64,000 bases of DNA, taken from the NCBI GenBank assembly GCA_036362985.1, contig JAYGXS010000005.1, positions 9,928,721 through 9,992,720 of the forward strand. The letters run 5' to 3'. Made by a program: the position numbers and the translations under genes. Position 1 is the stretch's first letter. Each line of letters begins with the position of its first letter. The notes under the pieces are model-generated. The model ran no database searches and was not told the origin of the DNA. It was given only the letters and a program-made list of their open reading frames with translations. Positions 53,460 through 63,189 of the stretch are shown piece by piece. The DNA comes from Ligula intestinalis. Lineage: Eukaryota; Platyhelminthes; Cestoda; Diphyllobothriidea; Diphyllobothriidae.

Positions 53460-54732
53460 CTGGCGGTGGCTCTACGGCGTCGGTCAAAATGTTTTCCACA
53501 TGTAGGCCGAAAGGCGACTGAAATTGACATCCATTTTAAGCCACTCATGGCCGAATTGCGTAAACTGTGTTTTTCCCAATGACATGCGCCAATTCAGTAA
53601 AACCCCCAAAACGAATAAATATTAGTGGGCGAGATATTTTGCCCCAACTCCTGCTTTTCTGTCTGTTTAAAGACTAAAAATCCGTATTTTCAGCTAAGGT
53701 TGCATGCGTTCTAGCACATGCAGGCAGGGTGGCTGTACATCTGTGGCTTTTGTGCCTCAGTTATCTACGTTTTCTGTGTCTTAATCGGTAAAATTTGTCA
53801 TCAAATTAGCGCAGCCGATACCCCTAACAAAGTCTACTTAGTTAGCAAAGGTTTACAGTAATAACTATAGCAACATGAGAAACTAAAGTACTGCTCAAGG
53901 TTAGTTGAGTGTCGCAAGAGAAAATCTATTTAAGTGGCAAATTCCACACAGTGCCTTTCGTGTCAGTTATATTTCGGGGTGTAAAATGTAGATGGACGAA
54001 ATGGCATTTTGGGAAGTGCTCTTTAAAGGCGCGTTGTCCAGCAGATCGTGGATTGACCTGCAGAAGCAGTGGATGCATATTTGCATGTCGGTAACTGAAA
54101 AATGCACTGAAACGATAGTGACGCAGTCTGTTTAGCAAGCATTTTAAATGGTAAACTAAACAGAACCAATTTTCTGGGCGGAAGCATAACGGTACAATGG
54201 AATTGTGGACCAGTGCTTTGGTGGTGTGAGACAGCCACTGGAGCTGTTTTTTCAAAATGAAAATATTATATGAATAGAAGATGGGGGACAAATGCTGGTC
54301 ATTACTCCGTGTATTACGCCTCCATCGTAACCCCAACTGGACGGTCTCCCCTGTTATGTCACACACTGGGCGAGGGGATCATTATAGTCTCGGCACTTCG
54401 CGTCACCTTTTCCCGGCACGCATCAAAACCCAGAATGATGACTGTATTCCCTGTGACCAAGCCCTCGCATATTCAATTTTATGAAAGAAGGCTAGGAATC
54501 TTTGCTATGGAAATGGAAATTTTTTCTACTGATCATTCGGAAAAAATCAAATGGAGCACAAAAACACAGCCCTGCAGGCAGCAGCATCTCTGCTCCCGCG
54601 GCACTTTAGAAATTCCAGTGAGACCCACTGCCAGGGCTACGATCCTCCAAACGACTGCTGGAGTAACAAACGGCCAATTAGTGTGGTATGAGTAACACAA
54701 CTATTTTATAGACAGAACGATCTGACAGGAAA
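53460..54732. other. Gene-free stretch
   Basis: Overlapping open frames on both strands at 53926-54695 (146 and 141 codons) show neither family features nor convincing splice sites. No repeat family recognised. Confidence 0.35.
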
Positions 54733-54880
54733 AGCCAAGGGAGACTGGAATGGTGACTTCTGGTTTATTAGCCGTCATTAGCCAGCCAGCTGGCCATGCA
54801 CAACCCCAGGTTTTGTGGTACCTGAGACAAGAGCCCGTGACCTGCTGGCTCGAAGAACAGTGCCTTAACTACTTAGCGCT
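54733..54880 (-). repeat. SINE family 1
   Basis: Minus-strand tRNA-like head (TAAGGCACTGTTCTTCGAGC, GTCACGGGCTCTTGTC), then ACCTGGGGTTGTGCATGGCC, GGCTAATGACGGCTAATAAA and CCATTCCAGTCTCCCTTGGC. The 3' end is complete compared with other copies. Confidence 0.7.
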
Positions 54881-54904
54881 AATATACCCCCATCCCAACC
54901 GACA

Positions 54905-55330
54905 TGACAACGAGATCGTGGCGGTTGATGAGCCATAAGTAAGGATAATGCCTATTGTCGGATAAAGTCCTTAGTCTCCTCTGTCGCTTTCGTCTGATTA
55001 GTGGCCTACTCCACAGCTGCAATCTTTAAAGCAGGTTTAGCATCAGCCGTGCTTAATGAGGATTCGTGGTGTCAAACCTGTATTTGCTCCTTCGTCAGTT
55101 CCTTCGACGACAGGTTGTGTATCAGTTTGACGTTTCTGAATGAGGTTGGATTATGCAGCTTGCGAATTTTGTCCTCGAGTACTGTTTCGCATATCACTTG
55201 CTTTTCGTGGGCTCGTTCAGCCAATCTCTGCTGAAGCAGTTATTTGCTGTCTTCATCCATGAACATACAGCATCTGGTCTTCTCTTGGTCAATTATCTGG
55301 CGCTGTTTGCGTAGCAGCTCCATGTTCACC
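54905..55330 (-). pseudogene. PLE fragment: N-terminal region before the reverse transcriptase
   Basis: One minus-strand frame reads NMELLRKQRQIIDQEKTRCC, RLAERAHEKQVICETVLEDK, FRNVKLIHNLSSKELTKEQI, HHESSLSTADAKPALKIAAV, KATEETKDFIRQ and LSLLMAH, with five in-frame stops. VHNLSSK.LT..Q...L.H..SFNTADA.P...IAAVE and ATEETK..IR......SLLMAH belong to the conserved N-terminal stretch of PLE proteins in flatworms as I recall them. It lies next to a SINE. The reverse transcriptase that should follow at lower coordinates is missing. Confidence 0.7.
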
Positions 55331-55369
55331 GGGGGTTGCGAGAGGTGAAAATCGTGTAAGCCATGAGGT

Positions 55370-55695
55370 GTGTTAGTTCGACCATCGCAAGCGAAGATGT
55401 CCACCATTTGTCCGAGAGCAGGGACGGTGACTGTGGTCAGGTATAGTGATAGTAGGCGCGCCATTACCTACCCACTCCCAACCCTCTCAACTGCATTTAA
55501 ACGGCGACAAGACAAAGTCGAGAGAGAGGGCGTAGGCCGCAGCCGTAAACACCGCCTAAACTTAGTATATAGTGACAGTAGACTTTGCGCCGGTACTACT
55601 GCACTGTCTACCCTCACTCACCTATAGTAGGTGTCTAGCCTGATTCTAAGAAGCCATGGCTCGTTCTGCTAACAACCACTACTGCTATTTCTAAT
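55370..55695 (+). repeat. Dispersed direct repeat, partner of 23245-23585
   Basis: Same orientation and block order as 23245-23585 (GATGTCCACCATTTGTCCGA, CAGGTATAGTGATAG, GTGACAGTAGACTTTGCGCC, CTACCCTCACTCACCTATAG, GTGTCTAGCCTGATTCTAAG). No coding content. Confidence 0.75.
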
Positions 55696-55786
55696 GTTAC
55701 TATCAGGGTGCAGCTGAGTAATATATTCACTGGTACTATTTCAGTCTGTATTGTAAATCAGAATTGACGCTGGTTAAAGTCACCAC

Positions 55787-56430
55787 AGGGTTAATATCCT
55801 CTCAATTTCAACAAGAAGTGTAGTAGTACCGGTGCTAGCACTGATGCTACCCTTTGTCAGCGTTGGCGCTGACTGAGCCTTCGCTGGGGCTTATATATCC
55901 TTGATCTTAACAAGGAAGGTGAATCTGGGTTTGACTATTTCGGTTGAGTACATGTTTGGGGGCCTGAGCAAAGCTGTGCTTGCCTTGGCTTCTGCACTCT
56001 CAGTTTGATCCCTCGAGCTGTACGGACTAAGATGCTGCTGCTATAGGTGCGTGTTTATGAAAGGAGTGCTAATTCTAGCAACCATTCTTACTGAGGCTAG
56101 TAGATGGCATTCTTTAAGTACTGCCTGTGTATCCTCTTTTAAGGACGCGCACCCAGTATGCACTTTCCTATCTGTGTGAGGTAAAAGTGATTAGCAATCA
56201 GATAATAATAGATCTGGGGGTCCTGAGCAAAGCTGTATATGCCTTGGTTTCCGCACTTCCAACTTTAGTCATCGAGCAGTATGGACTAAGGTGCTGCTGC
56301 TATAGGTAAGTGCCTATGCCAGGAGAACTAGAAACAGCACGGGGTTCATATTCCCTCAATCTCAACAGGAAGTGTAGTAGTACTGACGTTAGCACCGAAG
56401 CCGCCATTTGTCAGCGGTGATGCGGACTAA
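55787..56430 (+). repeat. Interleaved pairs of direct repeats
   Basis: Unit a occurs at about 55787-55890 and 56341-56430 (CAAGAAGTGTAGTAGTACCG vs CAGGAAGTGTAGTAGTACTG; CATTTGTCAGCG). Unit b occurs at about 55960-56075 and 56215-56330 (CTGAGCAAAGCTGT, GCCTTGG, GGACTAAG-TGCTGCTGCTATAGGT). The order is a-b-b-a, all in one orientation. Confidence 0.7.
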
Positions 56431-56714
56431 GGAGCCGTGAGGTACTTGAGTCATGGCTCACTGGGCCCCAGTCCTTAAACAACTGCAACAACCTGTCCAA
56501 TCCATATTCGGTGCTGCTGCTCAGTTTGCTCAAAACAATTCGCCGCTTGGAGAACGCACAGGCCAGTGAATCGTCTAAGGTCAGCACCATTGAGCCAGGT
56601 AGCCGAGCAATCATCACGCCCAATGCCACCATGGACAATGGAAATTCAGCCATTCACGGTCCGCACGCCGGCCATCAAGCAATTAGCGCACAAGTGGGCA
56701 ATTATCCTTGGTAG
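56426..56714 (+). pseudogene. PLE fragment: C-terminal tail of GIY-YIG protein
   Basis: Begins with EVLESWLTGPQSLNNCNNLS and NPYSVL, the same block as SRELLESWFIGP...NPYSILR at 31.6 kb, followed by a diverged tail ending in a TAG near 56714. The catalytic core is missing. It runs into a PLE end. Confidence 0.7.
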
Positions 56715-56910
56715 GGGAGCCATTACTTGTCATAAGTGTGCAGTATCATAGTGCCTGTATCCAATGAATACTGCAAATTCCTGTATATGAACTACCTGCT
56801 TCTGTTAGTGTCTCTGATGATGGACCCACGACGGATTTCGAAATGTCAGGCGAAAAAATACTTGGTCAAGCGACCACATCTCTTTCTACTTACTTACCTC
56901 CTGGGACTTG
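56600..56910 (+). mobile_element. PLE end with hammerhead-like motif
   Basis: CAATCATCACGCCCAATGCC, a TGAATACTGCAAATTCCTG block, then CTGATGA, 19 bases and GAAATGTCAG (56814-56849) and GCGAAAAAATACTTGGTCAA. One base of the GAAACGTC word has changed. It overlaps the coding tail. Confidence 0.7.
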
Positions 56911-57519
56911 CACCTTCGATTGTATTGTCAATTGTAAATATGCTGATTTGACGGCAAGATAGATTTTCCAATGTCCGTCCCATTCTTGTATTTTCCTGCT
57001 CCCTTGCATCAGTCGACTGCTCGAATCTGCCATTTAACTGGTGGGTGGGTGTGTCCCCTAAACGGGCTGCATGTTATATGCGTTGGAGCAACACAGGAGC
57101 CAGATCGCGGTATAAAGGGCATTGTTTGGGAAGCAAAATGCCGAAACCGTGGAGGGGGAGGGCGTTGGTGGCACGCGTATGTAGTGACCTTGTACTTCTT
57201 AGCCATGCTTTCCGCGGACGCCGCGGGGACAGGTCATGTCTGGCATGACCACCACGCATGCGCAAGACACGATAGTCAAAAGCTCCGTTCAAGGTCACTC
57301 CCTGTGTGGCCTCACTGGCCAACCACTTCTCAACGTCAGGAGCTTACTGCAGGGGAGTTGTTTACGCTCAGTGACTCCCAGAACTGACGATCTGCTGTTC
57401 GGTTGTACTTGTCCGGACCCGGTGATCTTCCTTTCGGACTGCACCTCTTGACTCCGGCCCATTCATGGCTGGACTGCACTTGTCTGGGAGTCCTTACCCA
57501 TTACTCCTATTCTACTCCT
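56911..57519. other. Gene-free GC-richer stretch
   Basis: A block at 57050-57120 (CCCCTAAACGGGCTGC, GGAGCAACACAGGAGCCAGA) recurs inverted at 60480-60545. Overlapping open frames on both strands lack family features. No gene recognised. Confidence 0.4.
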
Positions 57520-57640
57520 TCTAACTTTATTAACTCATTCGCAAGACTCTGGCCTTCCACGCCTTATCATACTCACTAGCTTATATACATGTTGGAATAC
57601 GGTCTAGCGCCTATTATCTGGCCAGACCACATCCCACAAG
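57520..57640 (+). repeat. Direct repeat, partner of 59325-59445
   Basis: About 95 of these bases are nearly identical to 59348-59442, including CTCTGGCCTTCCACGCCTTA, TCATACTCAC and AGCTTATATACATGTTGGAA. The flanks fade quickly. Class unknown. Confidence 0.8.
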
Positions 57641-57692
57641 CCTTCATAACCCAGTGTGAATATCTTCCGATCTAAACCGGCAACAGAACGAG

Positions 57693-57845
57693 CCCATGGC
57701 TCTGTGGTTAGAAAGTTATGCTTTTGATCAATAGGTCGCGAGTTCGAGCCTCGGGTGGGGTACAACTTGGAGCTGGGCATTACTGATTGATGACGGCTAA
57801 TGAGCCAGAAATAGCCAATCCAGTGTCCATTGTCTTTGCGGGTAC
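57693..57845 (+). repeat. SINE family 1
   Basis: A-box region ATGGCTCTGTGGTTAGAAAG, B box GTTCGAGCCTCGGG, then TGGGGTACAACTTGGAGCTG, GATTGATGACGGCTAATGAG, CCAGAAATAGCCAATCCAGT and GTCTTTGCGG. Both head and body are present. Confidence 0.75.
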
Positions 57846-58099
57846 TGCTATTTGCCTAGACTACTAGCCACTATGCGACCGTTGGCAGAGCTCGGGAATG
57901 CGCTCCATGGCAGAGCAAGACGAGGTATCTCCGTTAGCGATCGGTGAACTTTAATCAACAACTGTCACCTACAGTAGATTCACTATCTCATGCAATGGCA
58001 CCCGGAATTCTGAAATTAGTTTTCGATTAGAACATATTAATTAGGGATGGTTGTAATAGAGACAATCGTACAGCCTAATATCAAAATATTTTAGACACT

Positions 58100-58470
58100 T
58101 CAGGATGCCCGCTTTCTAACGAGCTTCTTTCTGACCGCCAAGACAGAGCATGTAATATAAAAAGTAACTACTCAAGTAGCATGTCTTTTTGTCATTAATT
58201 TCGACTGCCTTTATACATTCAAATATATTTTTTGGAAAATATGCATGAAAAAAATATTTCTTGCACTCCTTTAGTAGCAAATTACGCCTTCTTTACATTT
58301 TATACTTAAAGGAAGGGTATCTTTCGGTTTTAAAAAAAGTCTCTAAATGGCCAAAAAAAATTGAAACCTAGTGACCACTAGACTGGAATTCAAGGTTTAC
58401 AAACTGCGCACTGTGTACATCCTTTTTGAGGAGAAGTACAACCATCCGCAATTAATATGTTCTAATCGAA
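58100..58470 (+). mobile_element. AT-rich element, left-arm copy
   Basis: GACTGCCTTTATACATTCAA, ATATATTTTTTGGAAAATAT, GTAGCAAATTACGCCTTC and TCTTTCGGTTTTAAAAAAAG match the left arm at 59845-60060. The right arm is not present. Confidence 0.6.
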
Positions 58471-59324
58471 AACTCATTTCAGAATTCTGGGTGACATTGC
58501 ATGAGATAGTGAATCTATTGTACTTTTATCTTTCTCCTAACTCTTCCTGCAAACTTAACCTAAAACTAACACATAGCCCTAATCACAAATATAATCCTAA
58601 TTTACCTAGAAGTTTGCGTTAATCCATTTGATGCTTTTTTGTCCCCGTGTTCTGCCGGAGAATTTTCTGTTGGGCGCGAGTACCCGGGACCAAGATAAAA
58701 TTTCTTTTTCGAGGCACTGTCTTTCTTAACCTCTTCAGTGTATGGTTAGATCTTTACTTGTTTCTCTAGAGTAGGTTATGATATTGGCCCAAAGACAAGA
58801 TGTGTACCCAAACGGACTGGAAAAGGACATCCCGCTTGGTTCAATCAAGGTGTGATAGAGTCTATTGGCAGCGCAGTCGTGGATTGTCTGGGTGTCAGCC
58901 CCTGCCGAGTAGACGCTGGACAAGTTTTTCGGGTAAACTACATGTAACCGGTCAAACCCTCTAACTTGTCACACCCTCAGGCACCTGCGATGGCAGAAGC
59001 CGCTACCATATATGGTTAGCCTACCCAACCTTGTACTAGCAAAAGGAGTTCAGGTACTACGCTTGCCCAAACCGTGGCCTCCTTTATGCCCTCCCGCATG
59101 CAACTGGTGCCACCTCTTCTGACCTCAGACAGTCCTAGTCTAGACATTTCTAGACGCCTTGCAATGCCCTTCTCTCATCACCCTGTCTGCTTCTCACCCA
59201 TTCACCGTGGATCCGCTGTTTCATAGAACATCAACCGACATTCTGAAATGCATTTTCGATTCCAAAAAAATTACTTAAGTAAGTTTTGGGGTCAACAAAA
59301 TGGCCCGAGCCTAACAGATGTTCA
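58471..59324. other. Gene-free stretch
   Basis: No exon, RNA gene or repeat recognised, apart from a short TAACCTAAAACTAACA-type run near 58555. Confidence 0.4.
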
Positions 59325-59445
59325 GCACTTCATTAAATTATCTACAACACTCTGGCCTTCCACGCCTTATCATACTCACAAGCTTATATACATGTTGGAA
59401 TACGGTCTATCATCTACTATCTGGCTGGACTCCATCGTATCCCAC
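59325..59445 (+). repeat. Direct repeat, partner of 57520-57640
   Basis: Second copy of the 95-base near-identical block, 1.8 kb downstream of the first and in the same orientation. Confidence 0.8.
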
Positions 59446-59509
59446 ATTGTTGACCTCGACGCTTCCATACACCACACGTAGATGAAGGCTCAGGCACTAG
59501 CCACCCGTG

Positions 59510-59660
59510 GTTTTGATGGCACTCCCACTCCAAGGGATCTGTGTCAGGCATGACGGCGGTGCCGGCCCGGTCCCGCCTCCGGTTCTCTGGACTCTGTCTT
59601 GACACCGGGCACAGACGGGTGGGAGAAAATAGAGTGCAGACGCTGCATCGCAAGACTACA
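59510..59660 (+). repeat. Family A repeat copy
   Basis: CGGTCCCGCCTCCGGTTCTC, CTTGACACCGGGCACAG and GCATCGCAAGACTACAGTAT match the copy at 17.78-17.87 kb. The GA microsatellite is absent. Confidence 0.55.
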
Positions 59661-59844
59661 GTATGGCGAGTGCTGCAAGAAACATTCCGCAATTTCAAAA
59701 AGACCGGTAATCACTCACAAACCAAAATTGAGCAGGGTTACAACACTGTTTATCAAGCAGTCAAATTTCAATTCTTTTCAGTCACGATAGGATGCCAACT
59801 CTCTGATGAGCTTCTTTCTGATCGCTGCGAAAAAGTTGATTTTG

Positions 59845-60457
59845 TAAAAAATGCCTAGTTAAATAGTATGCATATTTATCATTGATTTTGACTGCCTTTA
59901 TAAGTCAAAATATATTTTTGGGAAAGCATGCAGGAAAAAATCCTCTCTTGTACTTATTTGATAGCAAATTACGCCATCTTTAAATTTTATTCCTAAAGGA
60001 AGGGTTTCCTTCGGCTTTAAAAAAAGTATCTAAATTGCCGAATGCTTTTGAAACATACCGACTGCTAGAACTGAATTCAAGTTTTACAAACTGAATGCTG
60101 TGCTCATCCTGTTGAAGGAAAAGTACGTTCTTGCCTACAGTTTGAGGACGTGGTCACATAGCTCTCATACAAATTCGCAATAGACGTGGATCATGGTGTA
60201 TATATCAGGAGCAGCATTAATAAATTGACGGATATGATGTATCGTGAATTAACACTGCAAATTCACAAAAAAAACTCAAAATTAGAAATTTTTTAAACCG
60301 AAGGAAACACTTTCTTTAACAATAAAATTTAAAGAAGGCGTAAGTTGCTATCAAATAAGTACCAGAGAGGATTTTTCATACATGCCTTCAATAAAATATA
60401 TTTTGATTTATAAAGGCAGTCAAAATCAATGATAAATACGCATACTATTTAACAAGC
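59845..60457. mobile_element. Complete AT-rich element with long terminal inverted repeats
   Basis: The left arm (59845-60045) and the reverse complement of the right arm (60280-60457) match over about 180 bases. Shared words, in order inward from the ends: TTAAATAGTATGC, TATTTATCATTGATTTTGAC, TGCCTTTATAA, GTACTTATTTGATAGCAA, TTACGCC-TCTTTAAATTTTA and TTTCCTTCGG-TTTAAAAAA. Total about 610 bases with a 235-base centre and no coding capacity. It looks like a non-autonomous DNA element and serves as the reference for the partial copies elsewhere. Confidence 0.75.
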
Positions 60458-60939
60458 GCAACTCGAATAACTCCTGCCGTAACCTGATCTGGCCCTTGTG
60501 TTGGCCCAGCGCACCTACCACGCGGCTCGTTTAGGGGGCACAACAAAAACATCCCTCCCCGCTGACAGCCCGATGAGACTGCGCTTGCAAAAAGCGCACA
60601 CCAACAGAACGTGATTCTGTAAGGGCAGAAGGCCCTCACCACTCAGCATGCCTCGTGAAAATTCATATGGGAATGGATGACGGTGTGTTGACGAAATACT
60701 CCTAGCGCCTAAGAGACGGAACTTCCCGTCAGAAGGGCAGTATTCCACGTTCGGAGGAATAACAATCATCTGTAAGTACAATTTGGTGTCCAAAAACTGT
60801 TTACCGTAAGAAACAGCTGTATCATCTCTTTCTCTCTCGATAATGAAGTTTAGGGATTGATAATGAATCAGAAAACCTGGAGTCTCCTTTACTCAGGGCT
60901 CTACTGATGCATTGATCCAAGACAGCCGCACCGCTCGCT
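60458..60939. other. Gene-free stretch
   Basis: The first part (60480-60545) is the inverted partner of a block at 57050-57120. No gene recognised. Confidence 0.4.
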
Positions 60940-61190
60940 GCCGGTCTCCGTGCTTTTCTCTGCAAACAGCTGCTTCACACAGCTGCGAGGGGTCCGGCTC
61001 ATCAGTGGGTCCCCCAGCTTTCCCTGTTTTCTTTCTAGTTGATATACTGGTTTTGAAAGTTCAGCTTTTTAATCTGCTGAGAAAGTAATTTCTGTCCGCG
61101 GTATACATCAGTATATTTAAGGTCTGTAGGCGCAGACCGAAATGGTAAGTGTACAATTTGGGCTGAAATTCGCCAACCATTGCAAAATAT
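60940..61190 (+). repeat. Dispersed repeat H, plus copy
   Basis: CACAGCTGCGAGGGGTCCGG, CTCATCAGTGGGTCCC, CAGCTTTCCCTG and TTGATATACTGG. The first 90 bases recur at 61836-61955 in the same orientation. Confidence 0.6.
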
Positions 61191-61215
61191 GAACTTGCTG
61201 CCAACATACAGACTT

Positions 61216-61270
61216 TAGAAGAAGAAGAAAAAAAGAAGAAGAGGAAGAAGAAGAAGACGAAGAAGAAGAA

Positions 61271-61317
<47 letters not shown>

Positions 61318-61325
61318 AGAAGAAG
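61216..61325. repeat. (GAA)n microsatellite
   Basis: About 110 bases of GAA/AAG with a few GAG and GAC interruptions, directly outside a minus-strand PLE end. It gives a poly-Ser antisense frame that is not a gene. Confidence 0.9.
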
Positions 61326-61770
61326 CAATCACTGGAACAAGAGGTTTATTGTCCTGGCGTTTCGCATTCCATCGGGAACCCTTAATCGTAGGTAATAGTA
61401 GAACAGTCAGAGACATGCACAGATAAGGGTGATGCATGTACGATTGCACGGTATTGATAGTTTGCAACGGTCACTCGCATGCATACGTTAATTGTCAATT
61501 GGCAATTAATGAGCCATCATCGCACCAATTATGACCTCAAGCGGTGGCTAAAGGAACTGACAATGATAGTACGCATGCGGGTGACCGCTACGAACTATAA
61601 ATACTGTGCAATCTGTGCATGTATTAAACTGTTCTACTATTACCTATGATTAAGGATTCCCGAGGGAATCCGAAACGTCAGGACAATAAACCTCTTGTTC
61701 CAGTGATCGCTTCTCCTGCTTCTTCTTCTTCTGAACTGCTTCCTGGAACTCGCATATTCAATCCTATTGG
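61326..61770. mobile_element. Head-to-head pair of PLE family C ends
   Basis: The left arm (61326-61498, minus) and right arm (61503-61770, plus) join at the palindrome AATTGTCAATTGGCAATTAA. Both carry the family C motif: CTATGAT, a perfect GGATTCC/GGAATCC hairpin and GAAACGTCAG at 61644-61681; the left copy at 61354-61391 is mutated. The right arm continues through ACAATAAACCTCTTGTTCCA, CTTCTTCTTCTTC and GCTTCCTGGAACTCGC to CCTATTGGCAGAC. No coding piece remains. Confidence 0.8.
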
Positions 61771-61835
61771 CAGACAGACTTTATTAGTATAAATTGATGT
61801 CGTAACTTACCATACAAACAGCCTAGATACTGGCT

Positions 61836-61955
61836 AAAAGGCCCAGACACGTGTTTCGCCGGTATTCTGTCGCTGCTTGACACAGCTGCGAGGGGTCCGG
61901 CTCATCGGTGCGTCCTGCAGCTTTCCCTGTCAGCTTTCTGGTTGATATACCGGTC
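61836..61955 (+). repeat. Dispersed repeat H, plus copy
   Basis: GACACAGCTGCGAGGGGTCC, GGCTCATCGGTGCGTCC, TGCAGCTTTCCCTGTC and GGTTGATATACCGG. Same family as 60940-61050. Confidence 0.6.
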
Positions 61956-63062
61956 ATTTTTGATCATATTCCACAGCCAGAACATACTCATTTTAGGCTT
62001 AACACGTCTTAGGGTTGGATTTCGTGCACGGGACACGTTCTCTAAGGATGCCTGAAAGGCGGACAAAACTGTCTAGTGAAGAAATTGATCATGATCTGAA
62101 GCGTACCACTTTCTCTTTGATATTTGCACAAAATACGGGTTACTTGTATGCTTCCCATAAACCGGACCCGGAAATAGGATCGCCTCAAGGTGGCTCGACG
62201 CATGAGTTCATGAAGGATAAATGTTCCTGTGGCCCACCCCTAGCCTTAACATTAATATAAAACCATATCCTTAATCTTACACTTTGCCCTGCCCTAAACT
62301 TCAATACTGTAGTTAAAAGTTACCATTATCCCAAACCATTGTGGCCGACAGCCAACATCGCTATGTCCGGCGTTCTTGTTCAAGGCCAACTGCCTCAAGG
62401 TCATGCAACTGTGCAGGGAGCGGGTTCAGATTCGCTAACGTGCAGAAACTCGGACACAAGCTCGTGGCCCGATTGCCGCGGCCGCTCAAGTGCCAGCCCT
62501 CGGCGGATGTAGCATGTGACATGAAAACCCTCGTGTATTGCTACGCACACCAAGTGAAGAACACCTGTGCAATCTTACTAAAGGAAATGTCATCACTGTC
62601 TCACTCTTTCTCAGGCATGGCTGAACGCAATCAACGTCCGCTCTTGCCACGCCGGTGGCCACTGCTGCTTCAGATATCGACTGAGAGTTCTGTGCACACT
62701 AAATTCTTCTCACAACTGCCCTCTGTCTTCTCCAACAGCCCGGAATTTGGCCTGCCGATTGTAGGGCTTTAGTTGCGTCCACTGGTTAGACGCTAGACCT
62801 TAAACCTAATCCTCATTCTTCTGGAATTTGGTGCAGAACCAACTTTATTACGAGCGGTTCCTGATTTCATGTCGCATTTAAGAGGGTGGAAGGGCGTATG
62901 AACTACTACCCGGACGGTCTTACGACGAGGGCAGCATGGAAATCGATCAGTTCTTCCCCTAAGAATTACGTTAGTAGAGTAAGCCTGACTGGCGAGAGCG
63001 ACGATAAATCGCCCCCCCCCCCTGCCCTCCGCCCACCCAGCCATGCCGGCATTTTCGGCGTA
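61956..63062. other. Gene-free stretch with one unassigned open frame
   Basis: A plus-strand frame at 62341-62772 (143 codons, beginning ADSQHRYVRRSCSRPTASRS) has no recognised domain and no clear splice or promoter context; it may be repeat-derived. A poly-C run occurs at about 63011-63020. I do not call a gene here. Confidence 0.3.
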
Positions 63063-63072
63063 NNNNNNNNNN
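63063..63072. other. Assembly gap (10 N)
   Basis: Ten unresolved bases. A gap of exactly ten is usually a placeholder, so the real distance is unknown. It lies about 40 bases after a poly-C run, where assemblies often break. Confidence 0.95.
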
Positions 63073-63189
63073 ACTAGCAGCAGTAATAATAGTAGTGGTG
63101 CAAGAGACATCTTACATAAGGCAGTAAGGCGAAAATAAGAGGAAGGTTCGGCATACCTGAGGGGCACTTACCTGGGGTTCCCGACAAAC

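Noticed and set aside
53926..54695. Open frames of 146 (minus) and 141 (plus) codons
   Set aside because: They overlap on opposite strands, show no motifs and have no supporting signals.
61117..61467. Poly-Ser 116-codon open frame on the minus strand
   Set aside because: Antisense of the (GAA)n tract beside a PLE end.
62341..62772. 143-codon plus-strand frame
   Set aside because: Not recognised, no splice or promoter support, near a gap and repeats; kept only as a note in the flank entry.
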